Source of the DNA: Aurantiochytrium sp. KH105
Taxonomy: Eukaryota > Sar > Bigyra > Thraustochytrida > Thraustochytriidae
Length of the DNA: 64,000 nt
NCBI GenBank assembly: GCA_003116975.1
Contig: BGKB01000217.1
Location: forward strand, 1 to 64,000
Reading direction: 5' to 3'
This document shows, in pieces, positions 10,451-22,609 of this stretch. The translations under genes were made by a program, and so were the position numbers. A model generated the notes under the pieces. It searched no databases. It was not told where the DNA came from and saw only the letters and a program-made list of their open reading frames with translations. Positions within the stretch are counted from its first letter, which is position 1; each line of letters starts with the position of its first letter.

Positions 10451-12484
10451 CCTCGCCCGCGCGAAGGCCTGCGGCTTCGACGATGGATTGATTTGATGGC
10501 CTCTTGTCTTGGAGCCGACGGCTCATCACATGTCATGTCACCTCTCCCATTTACTGTTAGTATGATGCGAGACTCGGACCAAGCGAGGACTCGGAAGGAG
10601 GAGATGGGACGAGTTCGAGAACGCAAAGGAGGACTGCTCCGAAATGAGATGGACGCGACCGTGCTCTGCATTTCCCTCAGCCTGCCGTGCTACGCTGGCC
10701 TGCAAGAACGAAGATCGATTTGAGGAATGGCAAGAAGGCAGGGCGGTGAAGAGCGATGGGCGGGCTTTGTTTGATGTGTCTCTTTGTCTCCGATAAGCAT
10801 GATGGGTGAGTGCGTTTGTTCGAAAATGGACAAAGCACGTTGCGGCGTATACAGCTCATTTTTCGCCATAGTTATTTCAGATGCTCGTGACAATTCATCA
10901 AAAACAACAAGGAAAGAAGAAGGGGGCAACAAGAGCAGGGGCGTCCCCTGCCTACATGGTCACGCTCGATATTAGCTGCAACGCAAGGAGCACCATCATC
11001 CATTGTTCGGGCGCAACGGTTCCCATGGACCATTCCAACCTCGCAGATTCTCTGTGCCGCGACAATCGCAGTGTCGTCGTCCAATCGCTGAGGCCCCGAG
11101 GGCTTTGCTCTGCGTGTGCTCCGCGCGAAAGAAGGGGAGATGATTTCTCACAAAAGTGTGAAGAGGTGTCTCTCGATGCCCGCGCAACGATGCGGAGTCT
11201 GTCTCCGACGTGCGCTCCATGGCCCTCCTCGCCGTCTCTGCGGCTATACATGCGCGCTCTTTCCGGCCGCAGCCGCTGTTGTCAGCCAGCTGCAGCTGCA
11301 GCTTCTTCCCTCGCGCTCGTCTGTCGGAGAGCGTCGCAGCCGGCCGCCGTGCGTCCAAGGCTGCTCTGCTGAACCCGCGACATCGTCACGATCGCTTATA
11401 ATAAGTAACTTCTATGACGGACGCTCTGCGCGGAGTCATTCATGGCCGGGTCAAGCGATCTCCGCCGCGCCAGTGGCCCCGTTCCAGGAGCCCGCGAGGC
11501 CGGCGCTCGCGAGCGAAAGCAAGCGCGGGTCGCCTGCAGGCGTCGGCAGGAGTGCGTCTCGGCTGCCAGTCGATAGCCTCTTGTCAGACAGGCGGGCTGC
11601 CGGTTTGGGCGGGAGGAAGAGACCTCTCCACTCGAAACGCGCAAGTTGCGGTCGCGGCCGCACCGATCATCGAGGTTTGGAGCCTCCGGCCCAGGCTGCG
11701 CCCGCGCGGCGCGACGCGACACGTCGACCGCGCGCGGGGGGGGAGGCGTCCCGAGGAGGGCAGGGGGAGGGGCCACGAGGACGGGAGACGGGCGGAGGAG
11801 GCCCAGAGCCACTTACTTCTTCAAGCTGCAGCTGGTTGGACGAAGGGCGCGCGTCTCGCTCGTAGACACGTGAGGCAGGCAGGCTGCACGTGCGCGCGCA
11901 CGTGCATTGCTTGCAGCACGTGCAGGCTGACCGAGCCAAGCCCAAGACAAGGCAACTCAAGGCAACTCAGGTCAAGCCGAGCGCACCGCACCGAGCCGAG
12001 CCGAGCCAAGGCCTGCGCAGAGACTCCCTACCCCCCTTTCCGCACGCCGCGTCGCGTCGCGTCGCGTCTGGTTCGCTCTGCGCGGTTGGCTTGTTCATTC
12101 TTCCCTCGCGACTCCATCCATCCATTCATTCATCCATCCATCCATCGATCCCGCTCATCAAGATCTGCCGCGGCTCCCGGCCCGCGGAGGCGCCTCTCCT
12201 CTCCGCGCGGCGCGCGCCAGGACCAGCGCAGCGCAGCGCAGAGCAGCGCAGCGCTGCGCAGCGCAGCGCATCCCTGGCGCAGAAGACAATACCTTCGCGC
12301 GGTCGGTCGGCCGGGCGCACTTCTCGCGCCGGGCCCGGAGGCGCAGGAGGCGGGAGACCCCTAACCGAGGCGAGGCTGGCGCGGCGGGCGAGGCGCGGCG
12401 GGCGAGGCGAGGCGAGGCGGTCTCTGCGCGCGGCGAGGCGAGGCGAGGCGCGGCGAGGCGAGGCGAGGCGCGGCGGGCGGGACG
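10451..12484. other. Long intergenic region, divergent promoters of the TTLL and PH-like genes
   Basis: About 2 kb between divergently transcribed genes. The right half is very GC-rich, with a (CCAT)-rich patch near 12113-12147, GCAGC-type runs at 12222-12270 and a GGCGA/GGCGC tandem block at about 12362-12480 ending directly before the ATG at 12485. Open frames on both strands are composition artefacts. No RNA gene recognised. Confidence 0.5.
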
Positions 12485-13801
12485 ATGCAGCGCGTGCTGA
12501 GCGGCGTGGAGGAGATGCCGGTCTTCGACCGCGAGGGCAGCGCGGAGAGCCTGGGCAGCGCGCCGAGCCGGGGCGCGAGGAGCGGAGAGGGGGACGCGGG
12601 CGACGCGGAGGGAAACGACTTCGTGAAGACCGCGCGCGAGGACGGGCTCCGGCTGCGCAACGACGTCCGCGACGCCAACGCGCTGCTGCCGCCCAGAAAG
12701 TACCGCTTCGTGGGCCTCTTCGAGGACGTGACGATCCGGGAGATTACGCGGGCTCCGGACGGCCAACGACAAGAAAACTACCAGCCTCCGTGCGTGAGCG
12801 GCTGTGTCTTCCTCATGCACAACGCGATCATCATCGCCGGCGCGCGAGAGGACATCGACGAGTCCGAAGATGGCTGGGTACCGGGTCTCGTCGACACAGA
12901 ACACATGCAACATCGCTTTCATGCGGGCGTCGAGTCGGCCGCATATCCAGATGAGGAGCTCGGCGAGAACGGCGAGTTCTTTGTCAAACATCTCGGACAG
13001 GAAACGACACAGGCGATAGACAATACTGACCGCGGCGTCGTGGCCTCGATGCGACTCTCAAGGCTCAGACGCAGTGCGCGTCCCAAAATCCTTGCCGGTC
13101 AAGACGACCAGAAATCGAGTCTTGAGGAGGCAGGCATTCAGCAGCAGCAGCAGCAGCAGCATGAAGACGCAGATGACGATGACGTCGATGAAAGCGAAGA
13201 CGACGATGGTCACGTTCACGATGTTGACGACGAAGCATCCATGCAACTCTTGTACATGCTCAAGCTCGACAGGATCAAGCTAGTATCGAGCCCAGCTTCG
13301 AGTTCAACGGTCCGCTTCCGCTACGCTCTCCGCACCAGTGTCCAAAACAAGTCTACGGGCCGCGTGCGCTTTTCGACACACATCTTCTCCATCGAACTCG
13401 GGTTCGTGACACCTCGCCACTGCGCAGAGTTTCGTCGGCAGATCGTACTCAGCAAGGTCAAGGCGAACGTGGAAGCAGACTTTGACCAGCAAAAAAAGTC
13501 CGCAGCCTCGTCGGGCGCCGCAAACAAGGTTCGAAGGTGGAACCGTGAGAAGATCCATCGGCCAAGTCGACCGCAGCCTCATTTCTCGGGAATCGCCATG
13601 CCCCCACGAAGTAACATAAGTAACGCGCGGCGACTTTCCTTGTTGCGCCTTACCAAAGCACTACCGCGTGCCAATCGCCCTGGTGTCAATCGCCCTGGTC
13701 GTCATGGTTCTTTCGTCGGCCCTCCAGGCGCTCAAAGAGAAAGACGCGACAGTATGGCGAGGCGAGGTTTACCGCAACAATTTGGAACACCCCCAAATTG
13801 A
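12485..13801 (+). CDS. PH-like domain protein with acidic/poly-Gln insert
   Basis: 438 residues with no family firmly recognised. Residues about 70-120 (YRFVGLFEDVTIREI...CVFLMHNAIIIAG) and about 248-332 (LLYMLKLDRIKLVSS...VRFRYALRTS...HIFSIELGFVTPRHCAEFRRQI) look like the strands and C-terminal helix of a split pleckstrin-homology domain, the kind found next to RhoGEF domains; no DH domain is visible. The two halves are separated by a linker with poly-Gln (13141-13159) and Asp/Glu runs. The C-terminus is basic and low-complexity. Such domains bind phosphoinositides or small GTPases, but that role is inferred here. Start chosen at the first ATG after the GC-rich leader. Confidence 0.55.
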   Translation: MQRVLSGVEEMPVFDREGSAESLGSAPSRGARSGEGDAGDAEGNDFVKTAREDGLRLRNDVRDANALLPPRKYRFVGLFEDVTIREITRAPDGQRQENYQPPCVSGCVFLMHNAIIIAGAREDIDESEDGWVPGLVDTEHMQHRFHAGVESAAYPDEELGENGEFFVKHLGQETTQAIDNTDRGVVASMRLSRLRRSARPKILAGQDDQKSSLEEAGIQQQQQQQHEDADDDDVDESEDDDGHVHDVDDEASMQLLYMLKLDRIKLVSSPASSSTVRFRYALRTSVQNKSTGRVRFSTHIFSIELGFVTPRHCAEFRRQIVLSKVKANVEADFDQQKKSAASSGAANKVRRWNREKIHRPSRPQPHFSGIAMPPRSNISNARRLSLLRLTKALPRANRPGVNRPGRHGSFVGPPGAQRERRDSMARRGLPQQFGTPPN

Positions 13802-14726
13802 TGAAAAGACGTCACTCCTCCTTTGTCCACTGGAGCTACTCATTTCTTTTTCACATGTCCTACTTCGTCTTCTTCTTCTCCTTCTTCGTCAACCTTGTCT
13901 TTCCGTTTTTTATTCGTACGATCGATCACGAGATCCATCCCTTCTTCAAGCAAATATGATAACTACTTTTCTTCAACATAAATGTTTCGTTTTTTTTTTT
14001 AGTAATCACTTTTAGAACTTCTCTCCGGCCTCGAAAAACGGCAGCGCAAAAGCCGATTGCAACAAATGAGGTCCAACAAATCGTACTTCGAAATTCTGCA
14101 TTTACTTCCCTCGAAACAATCATGTGGCAATCCCAACATTTGATCTCATGGAAAGAAGTCGTCTCGTTCGCAGATCAGCCATTGACGGTGCTTGACATTC
14201 CGCGGACACTCGCAGAAGGAGGTTAGAATCCCGCGCGGGAACCATTGAATTGAGTTGCGAGAGTTTTCAGATCGACCCAAAGTCAAAGAAGTACGAATAA
14301 ACCCGGGTACAAATAGGCATAATTCGGTCGCCGTTCATCTTCACCCATTCTGATCACGTCGGAATGGAAACTGACTTTTTTTCTTCCTCTCTTTCTGATC
14401 TGGCTCGAGTAAGCTACAAAATCCGCCCGAAGTGAATTGTTTCATTGATTATGTCCTTTTCCTGCCTGTACCATGAAGAGTTCGACCGGCGTGGCTGCAA
14501 GTAAAACTTTCAATGTTTCAGTTTAGATGCTCAAGATGTGACCGCCACATCTTACAAAGAAAACCACACGCTGTTGTCTCTCTTTCTTGCCGTAGGCCTC
14601 TTCTTAGAAAAAGCAGTGCAAAGATATTGATTGTTCTGTTTTCATTTAATCGTCCTCCTTCGTCGTTTCATCTTGTCTCGTTTTCGAAAGAAAGCGCAGA
14701 ACCAAACAACTACGCTCATCTTGGAT
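13802..14726. other. Convergent intergenic region, nothing recognised
   Basis: AT-richer than its surroundings; it contains the 3' flanks of the PH-like gene and of the CHD-type gene, with T-runs near 13990. A GGTTAGAATCCC sequence near 14222 resembles a tRNA T-arm, but no cloverleaf could be formed. No gene seen. Confidence 0.5.
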
Positions 14727-17700
14727 CTAGGAAAGAGAAGAGCGGCGACGTGTTGACGCGCGGCGATTATGTAGCCTGCGGGCAAGAGCTTCGTCTTCTT
14801 CAATGCTCGGAACCTTGCTCGAGCCTTGACGCCCATTTTCTTCCGCATCGGTATCGGGGTCGCTGTCCTTGTTATTCTTATCTCTCGATCTTGAACCAGC
14901 GCTTGACCTCCGCTTGACCTTGGTCTTTGTTTCCTCGGCGCTAGATCCTTTACCGTTCGGAGCGTCCCCAGTTTCGCTTCCGCTACCGGCTTCTCCATCA
15001 GAATCCTCCTTTAGAGCTGCTTTGGATGCCGCCTTCTTCGCAGTGCTCTTTCGCGACGATTTTTTGCTCGCTGAACCTCGCTTGCCAGAAGACGAATTCT
15101 TTCCTTCTTCGTACTCTTCATCCTCGTCATCGACATCAGCCTCCTCCTCGTCCTCGTCTTCATCAGCGGCTGAGACATCGTCTCCAGCGCCATTCGACTT
15201 CCCGTTGGCGTTCTTCGAAGCATCACTTTCCTTTTTCGTTGCCGTGGTACTGTTCGTCCCCTTGCCGTTTTCCTTGGGGCTGTCCTGCGTATCCGCATCT
15301 TCATCTTCATCATCATCGCCGTCGTCGTCATCGTCTTCATCAGCCTTGACGGCAGCCGCGAGAGCCTCCGCAGCAACTGTTGCACTTCGTCGACGAGACG
15401 AAGACGCGCGTCTGCGAAGGCTTGCACGACGCGTAACCCTGCGCGAACGACCACGTCCATAGTTGCTGTCGTTGTCCTCGTCCTCGTCGACATCAAGATC
15501 ATCATCAAGGCCCAGTTCCTCGTCGCCCACCATGCTTCCATCCTCACGCAAACGCTCCTCTTTCGCCTTCTTCCGGGCAAGATACTTGAACTGCGTGTTC
15601 GCCTCAGGGTTGATGGGCTGTTTTGGAAGCTCTGGGTACTCGCTGAGATCAAGCGACTTCTTCTGGTAATGCTGCGAGTAGTGAGCAATGCACAGAGTCT
15701 GCGAGCCCCAAGGTCCACGCGACCACGATGACGTCTCCGTGGCACCGCAGTAGCGGCACCAAGGCTTGCCTTCTTCGTCAAGCTTTTCGTACGTGGAAGG
15801 ATCAAGAATCTCGACCTTGACCTCTTGGTTCTTGCGCACAGGGCGAGCCCGGCTCGAAGTGCTTCCCGAAGCGCTCGCAGCGCTCGAGTCGCGCGATCGC
15901 TTCGCCTTCTTGGCGGAGCGCTGCCGCTTTGTCCCGCCCTCGGAACGGCGCCGCTTGCGCTCGGCCGTCTCCTCCTGCTGGCGCTTCTCCTTTTGTGCCT
16001 TCTTCACGCGGCGCGCTTCGTCCACATCGACAATGGGAACCTGGCTAGGGTCCGCGTAAAAGTACTTCTTGTAAGCCTTGTGAATCTGATGTCCGCACGA
16101 AGACGTCTCACGAAGTTCAAGCTTTCGACGAATCGACTGCCACAGCCGCTCCACCACCACCTTTTCGTAGCCACCAAAGTCGTCGACCGTTTGGCGCAGA
16201 ATCTCCGGGTCAATCCACTTGCCCTGAATAATGAGCATCTCCACCTTGCGGCCATCAACGTCAGCCCATCGGCGAGGCTTCTTGTTGTTCGAAGATGAGC
16301 CTCCTCCCGTGTAGTCGTCGTCATTGGCATCATCATCGCCGCCATCATCAAAAGAAACCTTCTCCGGACCACCCTGTGCGGGAGACGGCTCGTCGCTGCC
16401 GGGGAGTCTCTCGCCATCGAAAAAGGTCTTGATCTTGCTCACGTCGTAGTTGCGGCGCGAGGGACGTTCAATTTGCTTCACAAACTGGTTGGCGGCAGCC
16501 TGTTCACGATCCGAAAAGGTGCGCTTCATGGTTACGATCATTTGCAGACAGTTTACCACGTCCTGCTCATAGTCCGGGGTTGGGTTGCCACGCAGCTTTT
16601 CCTCAATGACTTGGTGCCCCACCACACGAAGCTCGGTGAAGAATGCCTGCTTCTTCTCCTCTGTCTCGTACGCCGAGCCATCCGTAAGACGAGCCACCAT
16701 CGTGCCACGCGGATCCTCACCGAGAACCTTGGTCCAGAACTTGGGGTCCTGTACGTCAATTTCCTGATCAGTTCCGGCGGCCACAAAGGACGCCTTGGAA
16801 AAGGAAAAGCCGCCAGTATTGTCTGCGTCCGCGGCGCGATCCCAGTTCACCTTGCGACTGTCCTTGAGCAAGTCGTCAATGTTTGCCTCCGAGTAGGCCT
16901 TTTGCTTCTTGGCCGCCTCCTCGTCATCCTCCAAAAGACGATAGGCACCGTACTTGAGAAGTTCCTCAATCTCCTCCTTGGAAGCCGGCTCGGCCACAGC
17001 GCTCGAGCCCTGACGACCCAGTACGGCCTGTTCGAGTCCGAGCTTCTTCGCAGCACGATCAAAGAGGTGAGCCTCGTAGGTAAGCCGCGTCACAAATCGA
17101 TACACGTTGACAGACTTTTTCTGGCCGATGCGATGGCAACGTGCCATGGCCTGAAGATCGTTTTGCGGGTTCCAATCGCTGTCAAAAATGATCACCGTGT
17201 CGGCCGCGGTCAAATTGATACCTACACCACCGGCACGAGTGGACAGCAAAAAGACAAAGCTCTTGGCGACGGGGTCGCAGAATCGGTCAATGGCCTTTTG
17301 ACGCGCGTTGCCCGAAACGTTGCCATCGATGCGCTCCACTGGGTAGGCCCGCCGAGGGTGCGCACAGTAATCGGAAATGATATCGAGCATCATCTTGAAC
17401 TGAGAAAAGATGAGCACCTTGCGACCCTCCTTGCGCAGCTTGGCCAGCAGCTTGTCGAGAAGCACCATCTTGCCGCTCGCGTTGATCATGTGCACGAGCC
17501 ACTCTTCCGAGTCGTACTTGACGTCCGTGGTGAGGGCTTCGCGCTGCTCGACACCAGAGATCAAAAAGGGATGATTGCAGCACTTGCGCAGTTCCATTTC
17601 AATACTGATGAGCTGGGGCGAAACGCCGCGACTCGACGTCACCACACCAGGTCCGCCACCGAGAAACTCGCGATTGCGCTCAAAAATGGCGCGGTAGTAC

Positions 17701-20461
17701 TTCTTCTGCAACGTCGTCAGCTCCACGTCAATGACGGTCTCCTCCTTGGCAGGAATATCCTTTTCCACGTGCTCCTTGAGGCGACGGAGCATAAAAGGTT
17801 TGACGCGTGCCTGCAAGGCCTGGACCTGCTCGGCATTCTGCATGTCACCAAAGTGCTCGAGAAAGTCCGCCTTGTCCGGGAACTCGCGCGGTTCGATAAA
17901 GTTCAAGAGTGCCCAGAGCTCGCCCACGTTGTTTTGCAAGGGCGTTCCCGTAAGAATGACGCGCACGTCCGCGCGAATGTACTCTGCAAAGGTCTGCGCA
18001 AGTTTGCTCTTTTTCGACTTGAGGCGATGACCTTCGTCCACGATGACGCCAGCCCACTTGATGTCAGCAAACTCGGCCCCGTCTGCACTAAGTGCTTCGT
18101 ACGAGGTAACCATGACGTCAAACTTGTACAGACCCGGGACCACCTTGGCCTGCCCGGTCTTCGAATTCTTGCGCCAATAGTAGAACTCGTGCTCGCGAAT
18201 GAGCGCCCGGGCCTGCTGACCCGTGATTCGCCGGTTACCTCCATCATGGTACACGACGCAGTTCAGGTCCGTCCAGCGCTCGAATTCGTTGCGCCAGTGG
18301 CCAAGTGTGGACAGCGGCGCAACGACGAGAGAAGGCCGGTTCGGCGGGTTGCCGTGCAGCTTAAGGTGGCGCACAAAAGAGACGGTCTGGCAGGTTTTAC
18401 CGAGACCCATCTCATCCGCTAGCAAGGAGCCGCGTTTGTTGGCATAGTTGAAAGCGAGCCAGTTGAGGCCCTCGAGCTGGTAGGACCGAAGCTTGAGGCC
18501 GTCCTTGAACGAGGGCGACTCCGTGTACTTGAAGAAGCGCGACCCCGAGGCCGAGGTAGCCATGCTCCCTTCTGCTGCGTTGGCGACGGCCGCCGAGTCG
18601 ACTTCCTCGTTTTGCTGCATCTGTGTGCGCCAGTGCTCGTGGCGCTGCTGAAGTTGCTGATCCTGGGCTTCGAGCTGCGAATTCATGTGGCGAATGTGCT
18701 GCTTTTGCTGCATGTGCAGCGCGCGCTGCTGCTCCGCGTGCTGCTGATTAAGCTGCTCGATCACTCCGTGATGGGTCTGCTGCACGTGCTGCACATAGGC
18801 AGAGAAACTGGGAAAGTTGCCGTAGGCAGCATCTCCCTTGGCGAGGTTGGGATCATTTTGCTGCTGGTACTGAAACTGTGCGATCTGTTGGCGGTGGCGC
18901 TCGCGTACGGCATTTATTTCATGCTCCTGGCGTTGACGCAATGCCTGGTCCTGACGCTGCAGGTGTTCTTGGACGCGGTGGCGGTGGAGGTTTTGCTGTT
19001 GCGCAAGGACCTGGCGTTCCGTGGTGATTTTGGACTCGATGCTCGTGTTTTGTATTGCCTGACGCTTGACGGCGGGAATCTTGGACCTGCGATGATAGGC
19101 CGCGATGGCCTGGTCATCGAGAATGTCCGAGGCGTTCTCCCACGTGGCATCGGCGTAGCTCATGTTTTTCCACTTAACCAGATACATGGGTCCGGCAGCC
19201 TTGTCATCGTCTTTGTTCGCTTGGTTCTCCTGCCCAGCCTTGAGTGTTGCAAACTTCTTCTCAAAGAGGTCGGAGAGACGCTCGCAGCAGTCGCGGACAA
19301 AGAGCTCTGGATTTGTGTTGTAGATGCGGCAGTTTGCAAAGACAAGGCGCACGTCCGCGGCGAACTGGTCAACGTTTTCGTAGACTCGACCGCCCATAAG
19401 TCGCTGGCGGATCGTGCCAAAGTCCATGGGCCGCGAGATCATGTCGTAGTAGCCCGGAGCCCCGTCGCGCTCCTCGTCGACGGGCTCCATAAAGTACACG
19501 GAGAGCTTGACGCCCTTGTACCGGTGGTTGATGAGTTTGGAGAGGATCTGAGTGGCCTCGCGCACCCAGGATGGCGTCCGCTTGCGCTGCGTGCCGGGCT
19601 CCTCCTGGGCCTCGTCGAGAATGCGGTCGACCTCAACATAGCTGGGATCAAAATACTCGGTATCCTCGCGGCCGCGGGCCACGGCACTGGCCTCGTGCTG
19701 CTCGGGAGGCAGCGCGTTGACATACCTTTTAAGACGCTGTGATCCATTCACATCCTGGTCAATGAGGTCGGGGCTGACCCACTCGACGTGCAGGTACGAC
19801 TTGCCGCGCCATTTGACGAGAAATTCAAACTTGTCCTGTTCGCGCCTGCGCTTCTCGTCCTCTTCCTCGAGGAGCTCGCGGCGTGTTTTCTTCTTCTTTG
19901 GGGTCTCGACGCTTTCCAGGAGCGCAGCGGAAGGTTTGTCGCCGTCCTCGTCACCGCTGGCCGGGGCCTCCTCTTGCTCTGGGTCGTAGTCGGCGCGGAG
20001 TCGGCGACCGAGGATGTTCTCGATGAGTGGCTCTTCGCGTTCACGGGGAGCTGCGGCATCCTCGCGATCCATTTCCTCGAAGAAGGCCTCGTGTTCGCCC
20101 ATGAGTTTGTCTTCTGCGAGGGACTTTTTCTTTTTCCGCGCCGAGGTGCTCCCGCGGCCGTTGTAGTCGTCGTCGTCATCTCGCATTGCACTGGTTGCAG
20201 GGGGGAGACCTGGAGGCCTCGTCGGCCTCGGTGCTGTCCTCGCGGTATTTGCCACGGGCATGTGCATATGCTGCATGTGCTGCTGCTGATGGTACTGCTG
20301 CTGCATGTGCTGCTGCGAATATCCGCCCTGCATCACGGCCCCGTGCCCTGCATGGTGTCCGTGCTGCTGGCCTGCCGCGTACTGCTGTCCATACTGCTGC
20401 TGGTGCTGCTGCTGCGGCACGTGCCCGGTCCCATATCCTGCGCCGCTTTGCGAGCCTTGGA

Positions 20462-20505
<44 letters not shown>

Positions 20506-20711
20506 TGCTGTTGCTGCTGCTGAAGAAGCAGCTGTTGCCGCTGCTGCTCCGCGAGCGCGCGTTGGTCCTGGTGCGGCACAAAGTGCGCCGCCGCCGCCGC
20601 CGCCGCGAGCGCGCCTCCTCCTGCCGCCGCCGCGGCCTCCTCCGCCGCGCCGCCGCCGGAGTCCTGCCTGCCGCCGACGCCCTCCAGCCCGCCCAGCGCA
20701 TCGAGGTCCAT
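14727..20711 (-). CDS. CHD-type SNF2 chromatin remodeller with chromo, bromo, ARID and GATA-like domains
   Basis: Single open frame of 1994 residues; nuclear ATP-dependent nucleosome remodeller. Order: poly-Gln/Ala start (about 25-150); chromodomain 1 (about 228-335, FEFLVKWRGKSYLHVEW); start of chromodomain 2 (YVEVDRILDE, about 358-367); bromodomain (about 383-488, YYDMISRPMDFGTIRQRL and NCRIYN with the acetyl-lysine Asn); rest of chromodomain 2 (MYLVKWKNMSYADATWE, about 509-525); Gln-rich coiled linker (about 550-705); SNF2 ATPase (LADEMGLGKT at about 764-773, DEGH at 892-895, TGTPLQNN); helicase C (RAGGVGINLTAADTVI, RCHRIGQ at about 1159-1197); ARID-like segment (about 1480-1552, GGYEKVVVERLWQSIRRKL); GATA-type finger (1652-1677) in which the last ligand is His (C-x2-C...C-x2-H); charged tail. 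The bromodomain sits inside chromodomain 2. Family membership is certain; the partners are not known. Confidence 0.93.
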
Positions 20712-22609
20712 CGCGCCCGCGCGCTCGCCTCCCGCGCGCGCCGCCGCCGCCTCCTCCTCCGCGCCGCCGCCGCCTCCCTCCCTGCCTCGCTCGCCGCCCG
20801 CGCACGCCGCGGCGCCGCCTCTCTCCGCGCCCTCGGCTCTCTGCCGCCGCCCGGCGAGCCAGCGGCGCCTGAGCTGCCGCCGCCGCCGCTGCTGCTGCTG
20901 TGCTGCTGCCGCGCGCGCGTCGCCTCCCTCTCCCGCCGCTGCTTTCTTTCCTTTGCCCGCTTTGCCTGCCTGCCTGCCTGCCTGCCTGCCTGCGCTCGCT
21001 GCCTCTGCTCCTTCCCCTCCCTCTCCTCGCCTCTCCTCTCCTTTCCCGGCCTTTCCTTCCCGAGCCTCGCCTGCCTCCTGCGCTCCTTAGTTATTGGACT
21101 CCACTCTCCCTGCCTGCTGCTAGCTTGGTTCTTTTTTCCCCCTGCCACTGGCCGGCTGGGCGCGAAACCCGCGTTTTGCGCCCTGTGTAGGCCGGCCGCG
21201 GCAAGTGGGCTATGCGCGCCGCCAAGAGCGGGTTGGCGCCAGGGCGAACTGCCGCCCCCCGCACCTGCACGCGGCGAGCACTGGCCGCGGGGGGAGGGGG
21301 CTGTGGGAACCGGAGCGCGCAGAGGAAGCGTGAGGAGGGAGGGGGACCAGCTGTGAGGGCCCAGGGGCGAGAACATGACCCGCAGCTGTAAGGAGGAGGG
21401 TGGAGAAGAGGGGTGAGTGGGGCGGAAGAGGGGATAGGGACGTAGAGACGGGAGGGGAAAAAATGGAGAGAGGGGGCGTGGAGCCGTGTGTGGGAGATAC
21501 GACACCAGTGGTAGCTAGGCGAACGTGGCAGTTAGGTTGCAAGCTACGTCGACCGCAAGCTCAAGCTGGCCTCTGCGAACCCTTGCAGCCAACATCATCG
21601 ACCACGCAACGCTGCGTAGGAAACTCTTCCTCCCTTCCCTCCTTCCTTCGTTCCTTCCTTCGTTCCTTCATCTCCTTTTTCTTTTCTGAAAGGTAAGATA
21701 ATACACCAACCTCACACAAATCTAGCACCTGTAGTAGCCAGAAACGAAGTGGAGCGCTCTCAGATTGTATCTTATGTAGGCTGGCTCGTGAAGGATCCCG
21801 AAGACTGGCGAGGTCGCATGGTGACTGAGATGGACAATGTATGTTATGAGAACGAGACAGCAGAGGCGGGGGGTTGCCGATACAAATAGGGGCTAATAGT
21901 TGTGCTAATAATCAGCGCCAAAAAGCATATGCGCACACGTGCGCGCGCGCAATTTGACAAGTCAAATTTGTTGAAGACACGAGAAAGAGATTCATCAAGG
22001 CCCATGAGTGTTGCTGGAACTGAAAGTGAGACATCTCGCGCGTGCACCACCAGAAATGAGTGAAAACGCAAGCCTCGTTTTCGTCAGCTCTCCAAGTCAC
22101 AATGTTGATGTTCGCGCACATCGCGCATGTGGGAGCGAACCACGTCGGGACCCCGACTGTCTCCAGCGATCGCTTCGCAGCAAAACAAGAGGCGAGCCGA
22201 GGCGCGATACGGCGCGGCGTGGAGGCTAGCTTGCTCACGCAAGGTCTCCTTGACCGTGAGGTAGCGCGAAGAAAACTCTGCGAGCCGTGAGGCAGCGGAG
22301 CGAAGACAGGACCAGAGACGCCACCTTGTTGTCACATAGTATATTCTGACAGCTGAAGAAACTCTGGGCTGACGCATAGAGTCGCCTGCGCAAGCCGACA
22401 AGGGTGCTTGCTATCCCTCCCTAGGTAATCAAGTTTTTTTGGGCTTGCCTTCGACGAGGGGACGCGGCCCAGGGCTATCGACGCCCAGCAACAAGTCTAG
22501 CCTTCCAGTCTGACGAGCCAAGACAAGCTGTCAAGCAAAGCAGGTTTGATCTTCTCCAACATCAAACGCAAGAGAGCGTTGCTCAATTGAACGCTATCAC
22601 CTGCTCGGT
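20712..22609. other. Intergenic, divergent promoters of the CHD-type gene and the second sulfotransferase
   Basis: The first ~400 nt are extremely GC-rich (the leader of the CHD-type gene), followed by (TGCC)n near 20967-20994, a G-rich stretch to about 21480 and a (TTCC)n run near 21633-21670. No gene or RNA recognised. Confidence 0.5.

Noticed and set aside
11414..12364. 316-codon plus-strand frame ahead of the PH-like gene
   Set aside because: Arg/Ala/Pro-rich translation of very GC-rich DNA, with overlapping frames equally open on both strands; no domain.
14200..14245. tRNA-like T-arm GGTTAGAATCCC
   Set aside because: No acceptor stem, D-arm or anticodon stem could be paired around it.
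16473..18422. 649-codon open frame on the plus strand
   Set aside because: Antisense shadow of the SNF2 ATPase/helicase region of the CHD-type gene; the minus-strand frame has all conserved motifs.
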